36,237 nt of DNA from contig CAMAZK010000018.1 in assembly GCA_945863205.1 (NCBI GenBank), forward strand, positions 1 to 36,237, in the 5' to 3' direction. The stretch comes from Akkermansia muciniphila. Its GTDB lineage: Bacteria > Verrucomicrobiota > Verrucomicrobiia > Verrucomicrobiales > Verrucomicrobiaceae. Each line of letters opens with the position of its first letter. Positions within the stretch are counted from its first letter, which is position 1. Positions 24,110-32,509 of the stretch are shown here, one piece after another. The position numbers and the translations under genes were made by a program. The notes beneath the pieces are model-generated. The model made no database searches. It was not told where the DNA came from and saw nothing but the letters and a program-made list of their open reading frames with translations.

Positions 24110-24916
24110 TTAGCGGTGGCAGGCGGTGCAGTTTTCCGGCGGCTGGATCTGCCAGTGCTTTTTGAGCTGGGTGCCCACTTCCTGCTGGGTCACTTCCTTG
24201 CCGTAGGCTTTTTCGGCGAGCGCAAGGAGCTGGTCGAGGCTGTCGGCTTTGGCGGTTTCGCCCCCGATGACTGTCGCGATCTCGGCGGCAGGGACTTTCT
24301 TGTCGAGCAGGCCTTTGTAGAAATCAGCACGCTTCAAATCGCCAGCCTTGAAATCGAGGTTTGTGACGAATTCCAGCGGACGCAGGTTCTTTTCCGGATT
24401 GCGGTGGCAGTCGAGGCACCAGCCCATGGACTGCGACTGGTCGTGACGCACGACTTCCATCTCGTTGATCTTGCCGTGGCAGGAGACGCAGGAGATACCG
24501 CGGTTGAGATGGGCGCTGTGGTTGAAATAGACGTAGTCGGGCGCCTTGTGCACCTTCACCCACGGGATCGAGTTGCCGGTTTCGTTGGCCTTGATGACCA
24601 TTTCAAGCTTCGGCGAATTGCTCCGGATGTTGCCTTTGCCCGGGCCGTGGCAGTTGAAGCAGGTCTGATTCGTTGGGACGTTCGAGTGGCTGGAGGCGTC
24701 CGCAAAGCTGTGGCAGTAACGGCAGTCCAAGCCGAGCTGTCCGGCGTGAATCTTGTGCGAGAAAGGAACCGGCTGTGTCGGCTCGTAACCCACACGGGTG
24801 AATTTCGGAGTGAAATAGTAAGCAACGCCGACACTCACGCCGAAGGCAATGAACACGGCGGCAATGGCTAGCTTCAGTGGCAGCCAGTTGGTCCAACGCG
24901 GAAAAAAGTTACCCAT
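24110..24916 (-). CDS. actA: Alternative complex III pentahaem cytochrome ActA
   Basis: 268 residues, first gene of the respiratory operon. One N-terminal helix (about 14-35) is followed by five CxxCH motifs: CRYCH (65-69), CFNCH (86-90), CVSCH (143-147), CLDCH (167-171) and CTACH (263-267). Five haems and one anchor are exactly the ActA pattern. FSHKIHAGQLGLDCRYCH and FNHSAHLNRGISCVSCH supply extra axial histidines. It carries electrons from the ActB clusters to ActE. There is no Shine-Dalgarno sequence before its ATG. The CRP-like palindrome is centred about 30 bases upstream. Confidence 0.95.
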   Translation of the reverse strand: MGNFFPRWTNWLPLKLAIAAVFIAFGVSVGVAYYFTPKFTRVGYEPTQPVPFSHKIHAGQLGLDCRYCHSFADASSHSNVPTNQTCFNCHGPGKGNIRSNSPKLEMVIKANETGNSIPWVKVHKAPDYVYFNHSAHLNRGISCVSCHGKINEMEVVRHDQSQSMGWCLDCHRNPEKNLRPLEFVTNLDFKAGDLKRADFYKGLLDKKVPAAEIATVIGGETAKADSLDQLLALAEKAYGKEVTQQEVGTQLKKHWQIQPPENCTACHR

Positions 24917-24937
24917 AGTTGATGTCGGGGAATGAGC

Positions 24938-24955
24938 TTGTGAAAAATTTCACAA
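24938..24955. promoter_or_regulatory. CRP/FNR-type palindromic operator upstream of actA
   Basis: TTGTGAAAaaTTTCACAA, 8-bp perfect arms around two bases (nine if the flanking C and G are counted), containing TGTGA-N6-TCACA. It sits in the 166-base spacer between actA and the aspartyl-protease-like gene. The arms are identical to those of the site upstream of nuoG. Its closeness to the start codon would put it at or just after the transcription start, a position more typical of repression, if the promoter proposed here is correct. The rest of the spacer holds a run rich in A/T and no gene. Confidence 0.6.
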
Positions 24956-24963
24956 GGACATCC

Positions 24964-24991
24964 AGAATAGAAATCGTTGGCAGGTTTGCAA
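24964..24991 (-). promoter_or_regulatory. actA: Possible actA promoter (-35/-10)
   Basis: On the minus strand, TTGCAA, a 16-base spacer and TATTCT lie just upstream of the palindrome. Both boxes match the sigma-70 consensus at about four of six positions. Evidence is by pattern only. Confidence 0.25.
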
Positions 24992-25082
24992 CCGTCATCT
25001 TGATCTTTTTGAACTTTTTGTGCGCAAATCCTGCTGTTGCGATTCTGTCGCAAAAAATAACCTCCGGGGGCGCTTCCGGGAC

Positions 25083-26099
25083 CTACCCCCACTCCACCCA
25101 GAGCACGCCGTGTTCGAAGTCGAGCGTCACCCGATAATCCTCCAGCACGTACGTCCCGATCCGTGAAGGGCCGGGCATCACATCCACCTCCGCGAAGGGG
25201 TAATAGGATCCAAAAAGCCCCAGCGCCGCAAACTCCAGGACGCGCACCTTCGCCTCCTGCGGCGTCTGTGCACCGCCGATCCCGGTGATCAGGTAATCGC
25301 CGCCGACCTGCCAGCCGCCGTTTTTGTAGCCGAGCACCGTCGCGACCGCCTGGTCCAACTGCACGCCAAAGACCGATCCTGAATCCACCACGGCGTCCCA
25401 CTGAACGCGCCCTTTTTTCAGAGTGATCGAAGGCACACCGTTTTTCATGCTCATGGGCGTCTTGTGCATGTGCTTTCGCGTCTTGCCGGCAAAACTGCGT
25501 TTGAAGCCGAACTCGACCTCGTCCCGCAGGAAGTCGAGCGTCAGGAACTTGCAGTTCCCCGCCGCCAGATGGACGCCCAGCACGGAAACGCCGAGGTGTT
25601 CCTTCAAAATGCCGCTGCCCACCGCCGTGCGCTGCATCCGGATGATGCAGGGCAGGTTCTCGAGCCGCCAAGAGCCAATCTGCAGTGTCGGAATCACCGC
25701 CGCCATGCCAGGCTCAGTCCCCAGCACACCGGCCATCTGCGGCCGCACCTGCGGCACCGTGCGCATGCCGAACTCCACCGCCTGCTCCGCATCGAAGACG
25801 CTGAAGGTCGCGCCCGTATCAAGCATGAATTTCTGCGGCTTTCGTCCGTTCAGGCTCACTTTGATGTGCGGGATGCCGCTCTCGTAGTACATGGGCACCT
25901 TCAAAACCCCTTCGGAAGGAGGAAGGCTGTTGGTTTTGACCTTCAGCGCACCCTTGCTGATGCTCAGCTTCGACGTCGGCAGGGCCTGCGACTGCAGTTG
26001 CCGCAGCGTCTCAGCCGGTATGGCCTCGTTCTTGACCGCAAAAGACTCCGCACAGGCCGTGACCACCAGCGCCGTCAGCAGCGCCTGAATGAGGCGCAT
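25083..26099 (-). CDS. Retropepsin-like aspartyl protease family lipoprotein
   Basis: 338 residues from the ATG giving MRLIQALLTALVVTACAES, a signal peptide that may be a lipoprotein signal (VTAC, Cys16). Two aspartyl-protease-like motifs occur: LDTGATFSVFD with D94, and VDSGSVFGVQ with D239. The spacing and the repeated layout (each followed by a hydrophobic Gly-containing strand) suggest two retropepsin-like halves in one chain, able to make a pepsin-like active site without dimerising. It is expected in the periplasm or on a membrane. The neighbours give no hint of substrate. Enzymatic activity is inferred, not certain, because the second motif is DSGS rather than DTG. Confidence 0.7.
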   Translation of the reverse strand: MRLIQALLTALVVTACAESFAVKNEAIPAETLRQLQSQALPTSKLSISKGALKVKTNSLPPSEGVLKVPMYYESGIPHIKVSLNGRKPQKFMLDTGATFSVFDAEQAVEFGMRTVPQVRPQMAGVLGTEPGMAAVIPTLQIGSWRLENLPCIIRMQRTAVGSGILKEHLGVSVLGVHLAAGNCKFLTLDFLRDEVEFGFKRSFAGKTRKHMHKTPMSMKNGVPSITLKKGRVQWDAVVDSGSVFGVQLDQAVATVLGYKNGGWQVGGDYLITGIGGAQTPQEAKVRVLEFAALGLFGSYYPFAEVDVMPGPSRIGTYVLEDYRVTLDFEHGVLWVEWG

Positions 26100-26175
26100 T
26101 CCGCAATTCGCTCGGGGGGGTTCCATGGACTGCCAGCTTCCCAGCAGCCCTCAATTCTGTCAACTTGCACCGATT

Positions 26176-26197
26176 CCCGCACAAATCCTTGTGCGGG
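26176..26197. other. Perfect 9-bp hairpin in divergent spacer
   Basis: cccgcacaa - atcc - ttgtgcggg. It lies in the 142-base spacer between the aspartyl-protease-like gene and the permease gene, 45 bases before the permease start codon. It may be an operator or a 5' leader stem. It differs from the TGTGA palindromes in its core. Nothing else is recognisable in this spacer. Confidence 0.45.
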
Positions 26198-26241
26198 CCG
26201 CCGTACTGCCTCAGGTTTTCCGTCTCTCCGCACACCGCCTC

Positions 26242-27498
26242 ATGCGCGACTACTTCATCCGCCGCTTCCTCCTCATGATTCCGACCTTGATCGGGGCGAC
26301 GATGGTGGTGTTTTTCATCACCCGCGTCACGCCGGGCGGGCCTCTGGAGGCGGCGCTGCGGCAGGCGGCGCAGCAACAGGGTGAAGGCGGAATGAAGGAC
26401 GCCGGAGCCTCGCTCAGCGAGGAACAGAAGGAAGAAATGGCGGCCTACTACGGCTTCGACCGGTCGTTTTTCCCGGCCTACCTGGCCTGGTTGGGTCTTC
26501 TGCCGAAGGAGAGCGACAAGCAGTTCATCAAGTTCGAAAAAGACGCGACAGAAATGCCCGTCACACTCCAGGACCTGCTGCCGCGCGAGGAGTGGACCGC
26601 GAACAACGCCTACCGCACCACCCAGGCGAAGGTCTTCCGCGACGGCAAGCTCACGACCGAGGACGGCTCCCCCGTTCCGAACTGGCAAACCCATGCCGAG
26701 GAGGAGAAGGAGCGCGTACAGGTCTTCAAGCCGGCCTACCAGGGCCTGTTGCAGGGCAGCCTGGGCATTTCGACACGCTACAACGAGTATGTCTGGACCA
26801 TGATCCGGGAGCGCATGCCGATCTCGATTTTTTACGGGCTGGTGACCTTCATCCTCAGCTACATCGTCTGCATCCCGCTCGGCATCTTGAAGGCGATCAA
26901 GCACCGCACGGTGATCGACAACGTCAGTTCGATCCTGATCTTCGTCGGCTATGCGATCCCCGGCTTCGTGCTGGCCAGCATCCTCGTCGTGTATCTCGCC
27001 GCGCGAATGAACTGGTTCCCCACCGGCGGGTTCGTGAGCGAGGACTTCGCCTCCTTCACTTTGGCGGGGAAGACGTGGGACGTGGTTCACCACGCCATTC
27101 TGCCGCTGGTCTGCTACATGGTCGGCAGCTTCGCCTTCATGACCATGCTGGTGAAGAACAATCTCATGGACAACCTCGCCGCCGATTACGTCCGCACGGC
27201 GGTGGCAAAGGGTGCGGGCTTCAAGCGCGCCGTGCTCGTTCATGCGCTGAGGAATTCGCTCATCCCGCTGGCGACGACGCTGGGGCACATCGTTTCAATT
27301 TTCGTCGCCGGGTCCGTGCTCATCGAGCTGATCTTCGAAATCAACGGCTTCGGCCTGCTCGGCTACTACAGTCTGCTGGATCGCGACTACCCGCTGGTGA
27401 TGGGCATCCTGGTCGTGGATGTCGTGCTGCTCATGGTGGGCAACATCCTCTCTGATTACTTTGTGGCACTCGCCGACCCACGGATCCGTTTCGAATAA
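26242..27498 (+). CDS. yejB: YejB/OppB-type peptide ABC transporter permease
   Basis: 418 residues from the ATG giving MRDYFIRRFLLMIPTL, the standard OppB/YejB start; the longer frame upstream is not coding-like. Features include the first helix, VTPGGPLE, and the C-terminal permease core with the EAA-like block DYVRTAVAKGAGFKRAVLVHALRN. The end DPRIRFE matches YejB. Between WLGLLPKE (about 90) and YQGLLQGSLGIS (about 166) lie roughly 70 extra residues, splitting a motif that is contiguous in YejB. This loop is extracytoplasmic. E. coli YejB has about 364 residues. With the next four transporter genes it forms a peptide or microcin-C-like importer. The first gene of a five-component operon; the next start follows at three bases. 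Confidence 0.9.
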   Translation: MRDYFIRRFLLMIPTLIGATMVVFFITRVTPGGPLEAALRQAAQQQGEGGMKDAGASLSEEQKEEMAAYYGFDRSFFPAYLAWLGLLPKESDKQFIKFEKDATEMPVTLQDLLPREEWTANNAYRTTQAKVFRDGKLTTEDGSPVPNWQTHAEEEKERVQVFKPAYQGLLQGSLGISTRYNEYVWTMIRERMPISIFYGLVTFILSYIVCIPLGILKAIKHRTVIDNVSSILIFVGYAIPGFVLASILVVYLAARMNWFPTGGFVSEDFASFTLAGKTWDVVHHAILPLVCYMVGSFAFMTMLVKNNLMDNLAADYVRTAVAKGAGFKRAVLVHALRNSLIPLATTLGHIVSIFVAGSVLIELIFEINGFGLLGYYSLLDRDYPLVMGILVVDVVLLMVGNILSDYFVALADPRIRFE

Positions 27499-27501
27499 CC
27501 C

Positions 27502-29013
27502 ATGTCTCCCCGCAACACCGGCATCACCCTTCTCGCCTACGCAGTGCTCGCCGCATTGTTTCGGGGGCTGGCGCTGTCGGTTCCGGTGTTCAAGGTGCCT
27601 TTCCTCGGCGGTGCATGGCTGGGCTGGACTCTTCTTCCGCTTCTCGCACTTACCGGCGGCTGGCTGCTCTGGCGCGGTCAGACGCAGTGGCACTGGAGTC
27701 CGCTGACCCTGAAGCAGTTCCGCCGCTTCCGCGACATCAAGCGCGGACACGCCTCGTTCCTGGTTCTGCTCGGCCTGGTCGGCATCGCCTCGCTGGACAC
27801 GCTGATCGTTGGAAAACGGGCGTTGGTCGTGAGTTACGAAGGCAAACTCTACTTCCCCTTCGTGACCGACGTGAAGCCCGCGACGACCTTTGGCCTCAAG
27901 GACGAATCGGAAACCGACTACCGCGAACTGCAGCGGCAGTTCCGCGAATCCAAGTCCGCCAACTGGGTGCTGATGCCCGTCGTTCCCTACGACGCCAAGC
28001 TCGACACGCCGGAAACGATCGAGGAAGTCGTCATCCGTGATGGCCTGACCTACCGGGCAAGCGAATCGAAACCCTTCGACGGCCGCGCCTACACGGTGTT
28101 TCGCGACAAGCCCGGGCAAAAACGCCAGGAGTGGGTCTTCCGCCATGGCGTGAAGCAGGGGGACATGATGGGCTGGGATGCCGACAACGAACTGGTTGAA
28201 AAGGCCAAGTTTGAAAAAGGTGAACGCATCTCCTACTCCGACTTCACCGACGGAAAAGCCGCTGCGCTCGAATCTCAGGCGGGTGACCAGCTCTTCACCG
28301 TGGTTTACCCCCCTTCCCCGCCGTCATGGGCGCACCGCCACTTCCTCGGCACCACCTCCATGGGCGGCGACGTGCTGGCCATCCTCTTCGGCGGCTGGCA
28401 GCAGGCGATCATCGCTTCCATGCTCTTCGTGACCTTTGTGTTCGTCGTCGGCGTCGCCGCAGGCGGCATGCTGGGCTATTTCGGCGGTGCACTGGATCTC
28501 ATCGGCATGCGATTGATCGAGATCTGGTCGGTGTTGCCCTTCCTGTTCATCGTGATGATTGTGAGCTCGATCGTCAGTCCGAATCTGTTCCTGCTCGTGG
28601 TCATCATCTCGCTGTTCAGTTGGATGGGCACGACGATCTACATCCGCACGGCGGCGCTGAAGGAAAAAGCGCGTGACTACGTCGCCTCCGCCCGGCTGCT
28701 CGGCGCGGGCACAGGCCGCATCATCTTCAAGCACATCCTGCCGAACAGCATCGCCATCCTGGTCACGCTCGCGCCTTTCGAAGTCTCCGCCATCATCACC
28801 TCCCTCGCCGCGCTGGACTACCTCGGCTTCGGCCTGCCACCGGAGGAGCCGAGCTGGGGCCGCCTTTTGCACGAGGGCACGGAGGACTTCAACTACCCCT
28901 GGATCGTCAGCAGCGCGTTCTTCGCCATGACCAGCGTCCTCGTACTCGTCACCTTCGTCGGCGAAGCGGTGCGGGAGGCCTTTGATCCCAAAAAGTTCAC
29001 GACCTACAAATGA
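27502..29013 (+). CDS. yejE: YejE/OppC-type peptide ABC transporter permease
   Basis: 503 residues against about 341 in E. coli YejE. Two additional N-terminal helices (about 8-55) precede the standard one at 84-105. The periplasmic loop begins as in YejE (VVSYEGKLYFPFVTDVKPATTFG) but is enlarged (about 168-270), with a segment GRAYTVFRDKPGQ reminiscent of AKVFRDGK in the partner permease's insertion. The core resumes at HFLGTTSMGGDVLAILFGG, followed by the EAA-like block DYVASARLLGAGTGRIIFKHILPNS. Its end overlaps the binding-protein start (ATGA). The role is transmembrane passage of peptides together with the YejB-type permease. Confidence 0.88.
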   Translation: MSPRNTGITLLAYAVLAALFRGLALSVPVFKVPFLGGAWLGWTLLPLLALTGGWLLWRGQTQWHWSPLTLKQFRRFRDIKRGHASFLVLLGLVGIASLDTLIVGKRALVVSYEGKLYFPFVTDVKPATTFGLKDESETDYRELQRQFRESKSANWVLMPVVPYDAKLDTPETIEEVVIRDGLTYRASESKPFDGRAYTVFRDKPGQKRQEWVFRHGVKQGDMMGWDADNELVEKAKFEKGERISYSDFTDGKAAALESQAGDQLFTVVYPPSPPSWAHRHFLGTTSMGGDVLAILFGGWQQAIIASMLFVTFVFVVGVAAGGMLGYFGGALDLIGMRLIEIWSVLPFLFIVMIVSSIVSPNLFLLVVIISLFSWMGTTIYIRTAALKEKARDYVASARLLGAGTGRIIFKHILPNSIAILVTLAPFEVSAIITSLAALDYLGFGLPPEEPSWGRLLHEGTEDFNYPWIVSSAFFAMTSVLVLVTFVGEAVREAFDPKKFTTYK

Positions 29014-30965
29014 GCGACGCGTCCCCAGCCAAGAGTGCGAAGTCACGCGGCTTGACCCGAGCCGCGCTGGCCGCATTGGCGTTCGGCTTCCTACTCTCAT
29101 CCTGCTCCGACTCCGAGGACACCCGCTTCCCGCCCTACGACAACACGGCGGAGGTGAAAACCTTCTGGGAGTCCAAGCCCGAGTTCTTCCAGTGGAAAAC
29201 CGCCGCCGATCTGCCTGCGAACCTCAAATGGGAAGCCGGTGCCGATGCGCCTGAATTCGGCGACCCTCGTGCGAAGAAAGGCGGCACCTTCCACGACTGG
29301 CACCCAACCTTCCCGCCCACTTTCCGCAAAATCGGCCCGGACGCGAACAACACCTTCCGCGGCCAGCATCATGACAACATCGAGATCAGCCTCATCACCC
29401 GGCATCCGGACGAGGACGTGTGGATTCCCGGGCTAGCAAAGGAGTGGGCCGTATCCGAAGACCGCAAGACGGTTTTCTTCCGCCTGCAGGCCACCCTGAC
29501 GTACTCCGACGGTCATCCCGTCGAGGTGGAGGACTTCTTCATGACCTTCTTCGTCATGACCAGTCCCCACATCAAGGATCCCTGGTACAATGACTGGTAC
29601 AAAAAGGAATACTCGGCGATCACCAAGTTCGACGACCGGACCTTTTCCATCACGATCCCGGAATCCAAGCCCGACCCCATCTGGTATGCGATGATTCCAC
29701 CCAGTCCGCGGCATTTTTACCGCGAGTTCGGGCCGGACTTTCCCGCACGCTACCAGTGGCGCATCTGCCCGGTGACGGGAGCCTACGTGATCGACACCGA
29801 TCTGATGAAACGCGGCCGCTCGATCACGCTGCGGCGCGTGAAGGACTGGTGGGCGCGGGATTTGAAGCACTACCGCCATGTGTTCAACTCCGACTTCCTC
29901 GAGTACAAGATCATCTCCAGCCCTGACAAGGCCTTTGAGATGTTCCGCCAGGGCCAGTTCGACTACTACCTCGCCGGCCTGCCGCGCTACTGGTATGACA
30001 AGGCGGAGATCCCCGAAATCTACAAGGGCTACATCGAGCGCCACATGTTCTTCAACGAATACCCGCAGGTCACCTGGGGCATCCGCATCAACGAGAGCAA
30101 GCCCTTCCTGGACAACCTCGACGTGCGCCTCGGCATCAACTACGCCATGAACTTCCAGAAGGTCATTGAGGTGGACTTCCGCGGCGACAAGACGCGCATG
30201 AACAGCACCGTCTCCGGCTACGGCAAGTTCACCAATCCCGACCTGCGCGCCCGCCCCTTTGACCCGGTCAAAGCCCGCGAGCACTTCGCCAAGGCGGGAT
30301 TCACCAAAGCAGGACCCGATGGCATCCTCATCAATGCCGAGGGGAAAAAGCTCTCCTTCACCCTCACCACCTTCAATTCCGGCACGATCACGCCGATCAT
30401 GTTGCGACTCAAGGAAGAGGCAAAGAAAGCCGGCCTAGAGATCAATGTGGAAGGCCTCGACCCCACGCAGATGTACAAAAAGCTCGACCAGAAAAACCAC
30501 GAAATGGGCTTTGCCGGCTTCGGTGCGCAGCCGCCCTATCCGCGCTTCTGGGACGACTACCACAGCGACAACGCCTTCAAGACCGGGAAGGACGGCAAGC
30601 GCGAAATCGTCACCGACACGAACAACATCACCCAGACCGCCGATCCCGCGCTCGACCCGCTCATTGACCAGCACCGCAAAGCGAAGACGGAGGAGGAGGT
30701 GCAGCGCCTCTCGTGGCAGCTCGCCAAGCTCATCGAAGACCGCGCCTGCACCATTCCCGCCTGGGAGTCGCCATTTTACCGCCACATGACCTGGCGCTGG
30801 GTCCAGTGGCCGAAAAACGGAAACGCCCGAAAAAGCCGCGAGCCGATCGACGCGCACATGTTCTGGATAGATGAAGACGTGAAACGCGAAACCAGGGAAG
30901 CCATGCGCTCCGGTCGCGACTTCGGTGAAACCCTGCGCGTCTTTGACGCCTACAGAGCCAAATGA
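29010..30965 (+). CDS. Peptide-binding lipoprotein (SBP_bac_5, YejA-like)
   Basis: 651 residues with a lipoprotein signal ([11 protein letters not shown], Cys32) and a type 2 extracellular solute-binding fold of the oligopeptide family. [21 protein letters not shown] and [19 protein letters not shown] mark the two lobes, with conserved family blocks such as SDGHPV, the [12 protein letters not shown] hinge region and a C-terminal [19 protein letters not shown]. Long length and co-occurrence with YejB/YejE-type permeases place it closest to YejA, which binds peptides and microcin C. The ligand is not predictable. It overlaps both neighbours by four bases, so transporter parts are translationally coupled. 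Confidence 0.88.
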   Translation: MSDASPAKSAKSRGLTRAALAALAFGFLLSSCSDSEDTRFPPYDNTAEVKTFWESKPEFFQWKTAADLPANLKWEAGADAPEFGDPRAKKGGTFHDWHPTFPPTFRKIGPDANNTFRGQHHDNIEISLITRHPDEDVWIPGLAKEWAVSEDRKTVFFRLQATLTYSDGHPVEVEDFFMTFFVMTSPHIKDPWYNDWYKKEYSAITKFDDRTFSITIPESKPDPIWYAMIPPSPRHFYREFGPDFPARYQWRICPVTGAYVIDTDLMKRGRSITLRRVKDWWARDLKHYRHVFNSDFLEYKIISSPDKAFEMFRQGQFDYYLAGLPRYWYDKAEIPEIYKGYIERHMFFNEYPQVTWGIRINESKPFLDNLDVRLGINYAMNFQKVIEVDFRGDKTRMNSTVSGYGKFTNPDLRARPFDPVKAREHFAKAGFTKAGPDGILINAEGKKLSFTLTTFNSGTITPIMLRLKEEAKKAGLEINVEGLDPTQMYKKLDQKNHEMGFAGFGAQPPYPRFWDDYHSDNAFKTGKDGKREIVTDTNNITQTADPALDPLIDQHRKAKTEEEVQRLSWQLAKLIEDRACTIPAWESPFYRHMTWRWVQWPKNGNARKSREPIDAHMFWIDEDVKRETREAMRSGRDFGETLRVFDAYRAK

Positions 30966-32050
30966 TGAGCAGCCAAACGAGTAGCGCAGGTGTCCCGCCT
31001 GCACCGAGTGACCCGGGCATTCTGCCCGGAGCCACGAATGCGGGCAAAATGCCCGCGTCACCCGCGACGGGCGGGACGCCCATCCTACAGGTGCGCGACC
31101 TCGTCACCGCCTTCGACACGGACGCCGGCCGCATGACGGCGGTGGACGGCGTCAGCTTTGACGTGCCGCGCGGCAGGACCCTCGGCATCGTCGGTGAATC
31201 CGGTTGCGGCAAGAGCGTCACTGCATTTTCGATCACAAGCCTGCTGCCCCAGCCGCACGGCAAGATCCTCGGCGGCAGCATCCGTTTCGAAGGAAAAGAT
31301 CTCGTCACCGCCTCCCTCGACGAGATGCAGAACATCCGCGGCAATGACATCAGCATGATCTTCCAGGAGCCGATGACCGCGCTGAATCCCGTGCAGACCG
31401 TCGGGCGCCAGCTCGCCGAGGCCATTTTGCTGCACACCGAATGCAGCAAGGCCGACGTGCTCGCCCGCAGCATCGACATGATGAAGAAGGTGCGCATTCC
31501 CGCACCCGAGCAGCGTCTCAACGAATACCCGCATCAGCTCAGCGGCGGCATGAGGCAGCGCGTGATGATCGCCATGGCGCTCATCAACAAGCCGAAACTC
31601 CTCATCGCCGACGAGCCCACCACCGCGCTCGACGTCACCGTGCAGGCGCAGATTCTCGAGCTGATCGCCGACCTGCAAAAGGAGATGGGCATGAGCGTCA
31701 TCCTCATCACCCACGATCTCGGCGTCATCGCCGAAGTCTGCGACGAAGTCGCTGTCATGTATGCCGGCCGCATCGTCGAGCAGGCCAGTGTCTTCGATCT
31801 CTTCACCAATCCCCGCCACGCCTACACCCAGGGCCTGCTGCAAAGCATCCCGCGCCTCGACAGCAAGCCAAAGACCCTGCTCAAAGCCATCCCCGGCAAC
31901 GTCCCCGGCATCGCCGACTTCAAACCCGGCTGCCGCTTCGCCGAACGCTCCGGGCGCGATCACACAAGCGAACACCTCACCACCCGCCCGCCGATCACTG
32001 AGATCGCGCCAAATCACTTCGTCGAGAACTGCCCCATCTGCGTCGCATGA
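30962..32050 (+). CDS. oppD: OppD-type peptide ABC transporter ATPase with repeat-derived N-terminus
   Basis: 362 residues. Walker A GESGCGKS (78-85), signature LSGGMRQRV, Walker B LLIADEP and an oligopeptide-type C-terminal region ([24 protein letters not shown]). The ABC domain proper starts at ILQVRDLV (about 41). Residues about 10-40 ([20 protein letters not shown] and [13 protein letters not shown]) are foreign to the family and are encoded by a palindromic repeat element. E. coli YejF fuses both ATPases in one protein; here they are separate, with a toxin-antitoxin pair between them. The start overlaps the binding-protein stop. A second in-frame ATG follows immediately. Confidence 0.92.
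   Translation: MMSSQTSSAGVPPAPSDPGILPGATNAGKMPASPATGGTPILQVRDLVTAFDTDAGRMTAVDGVSFDVPRGRTLGIVGESGCGKSVTAFSITSLLPQPHGKILGGSIRFEGKDLVTASLDEMQNIRGNDISMIFQEPMTALNPVQTVGRQLAEAILLHTECSKADVLARSIDMMKKVRIPAPEQRLNEYPHQLSGGMRQRVMIAMALINKPKLLIADEPTTALDVTVQAQILELIADLQKEMGMSVILITHDLGVIAEVCDEVAVMYAGRIVEQASVFDLFTNPRHAYTQGLLQSIPRLDSKPKTLLKAIPGNVPGIADFKPGCRFAERSGRDHTSEHLTTRPPITEIAPNHFVENCPICVA
30989..31080. repeat. Cruciform palindromic repeat (REP-like) inside oppD
   Basis: Outer arms ggtgtcccgcc (30989-30999) and ggcgggacgcc (31070-31080) pair with one mismatch. Inside them are two perfect 7-bp hairpins, ccgggca-ttc-tgcccgg (31013-31029) and gcgggca-aaa-tgcccgc (31040-31056), and a short gtgac/gtcac pairing. 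The whole could fold as a cloverleaf or cruciform. It is read in frame with oppD and adds about 30 residues before the ATPase domain. The translation on either strand ([18 protein letters not shown]) is a pattern I associate with dispersed repeats in PVC genomes. Confidence 0.7.
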
Positions 32051-32100
32051 GGTTCGGTGCTATGCCTTGAATCCGAACTCCTACCCACTAAGCTCCCGAC

Positions 32101-32304
32101 ATGACTATCCAAGCCATCGCACACCCTGCGGAAGAAGGCGGCTACTGGGCCGAGGTCCCCGCCCTGCCCGGCTGCGTCACCCAGGCAGAGACACTCGAAG
32201 ACCTGAAGGTCCGCCTCGCTGAGGCGGTAGAGGGCTGGCTTCTCGCGGATGCCGAGCGTGTTGTCGATGACAAACAGGCCTTAACCTTAATGGTCACAGT
32301 GTGA
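32101..32304 (+). CDS. hicB: HicB-type antitoxin (first pair)
   Basis: 67 residues with the partial RNase-H-like HicB fold: AIAHPAEEGGYWAEVPALPG followed by CVTQAETLEDLKVRLAEAVEG. It neutralises the HicA ribonuclease. It is short and lacks a C-terminal DNA-binding helix, so it may not autoregulate by itself. It is encoded before its toxin, with a 4-base overlap (GTGA). It is inserted between the two transporter ATPase genes, 50 bases after oppD. Confidence 0.85.
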   Translation: MTIQAIAHPAEEGGYWAEVPALPGCVTQAETLEDLKVRLAEAVEGWLLADAERVVDDKQALTLMVTV

Positions 32305-32507
32305 AGCACGTCACGGGCAAAGAACTGGCCAAAATCGTGCAAGCTCGCGGCTGGCAGCTTGCCCGTGTTCATGGCAGCCACCACATTTTCAAAATGGTCG
32401 GCAAACGCGAAAATTTGGTCATCCCAATTCACGGCAACGAATCTCTCAAGACCGGCATCCTGCGTTCGTTAATGAAAATCGCTGACCTGAACGAAAGCGA
32501 CTTCTAA
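32301..32507 (+). CDS. hicA: HicA-type mRNA interferase toxin (first pair)
   Basis: 68 residues, GTG start overlapping the hicB stop. The double-stranded-RNA-binding-like fold is clear: [20 protein letters not shown], then GSHHIFKM with the catalytic histidine, then [20 protein letters not shown]. HicA cleaves mRNA independently of translation when the antitoxin is lost. Only two bases separate its stop from the start of oppF, so the toxin pair is part of the transporter transcript. The toxin looks intact. Confidence 0.85.
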   Translation: MKHVTGKELAKIVQARGWQLARVHGSHHIFKMVGKRENLVIPIHGNESLKTGILRSLMKIADLNESDF

Positions 32508-32509
32508 TC

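Noticed and set aside
32300..32315. Near-match TGTGA-N6-TCACG to the CRP-like operator at the hicB-hicA junction
   Set aside because: One arm base differs, it lies wholly in coding sequence and includes the GTGA stop/start overlap, so coding constraint explains it.
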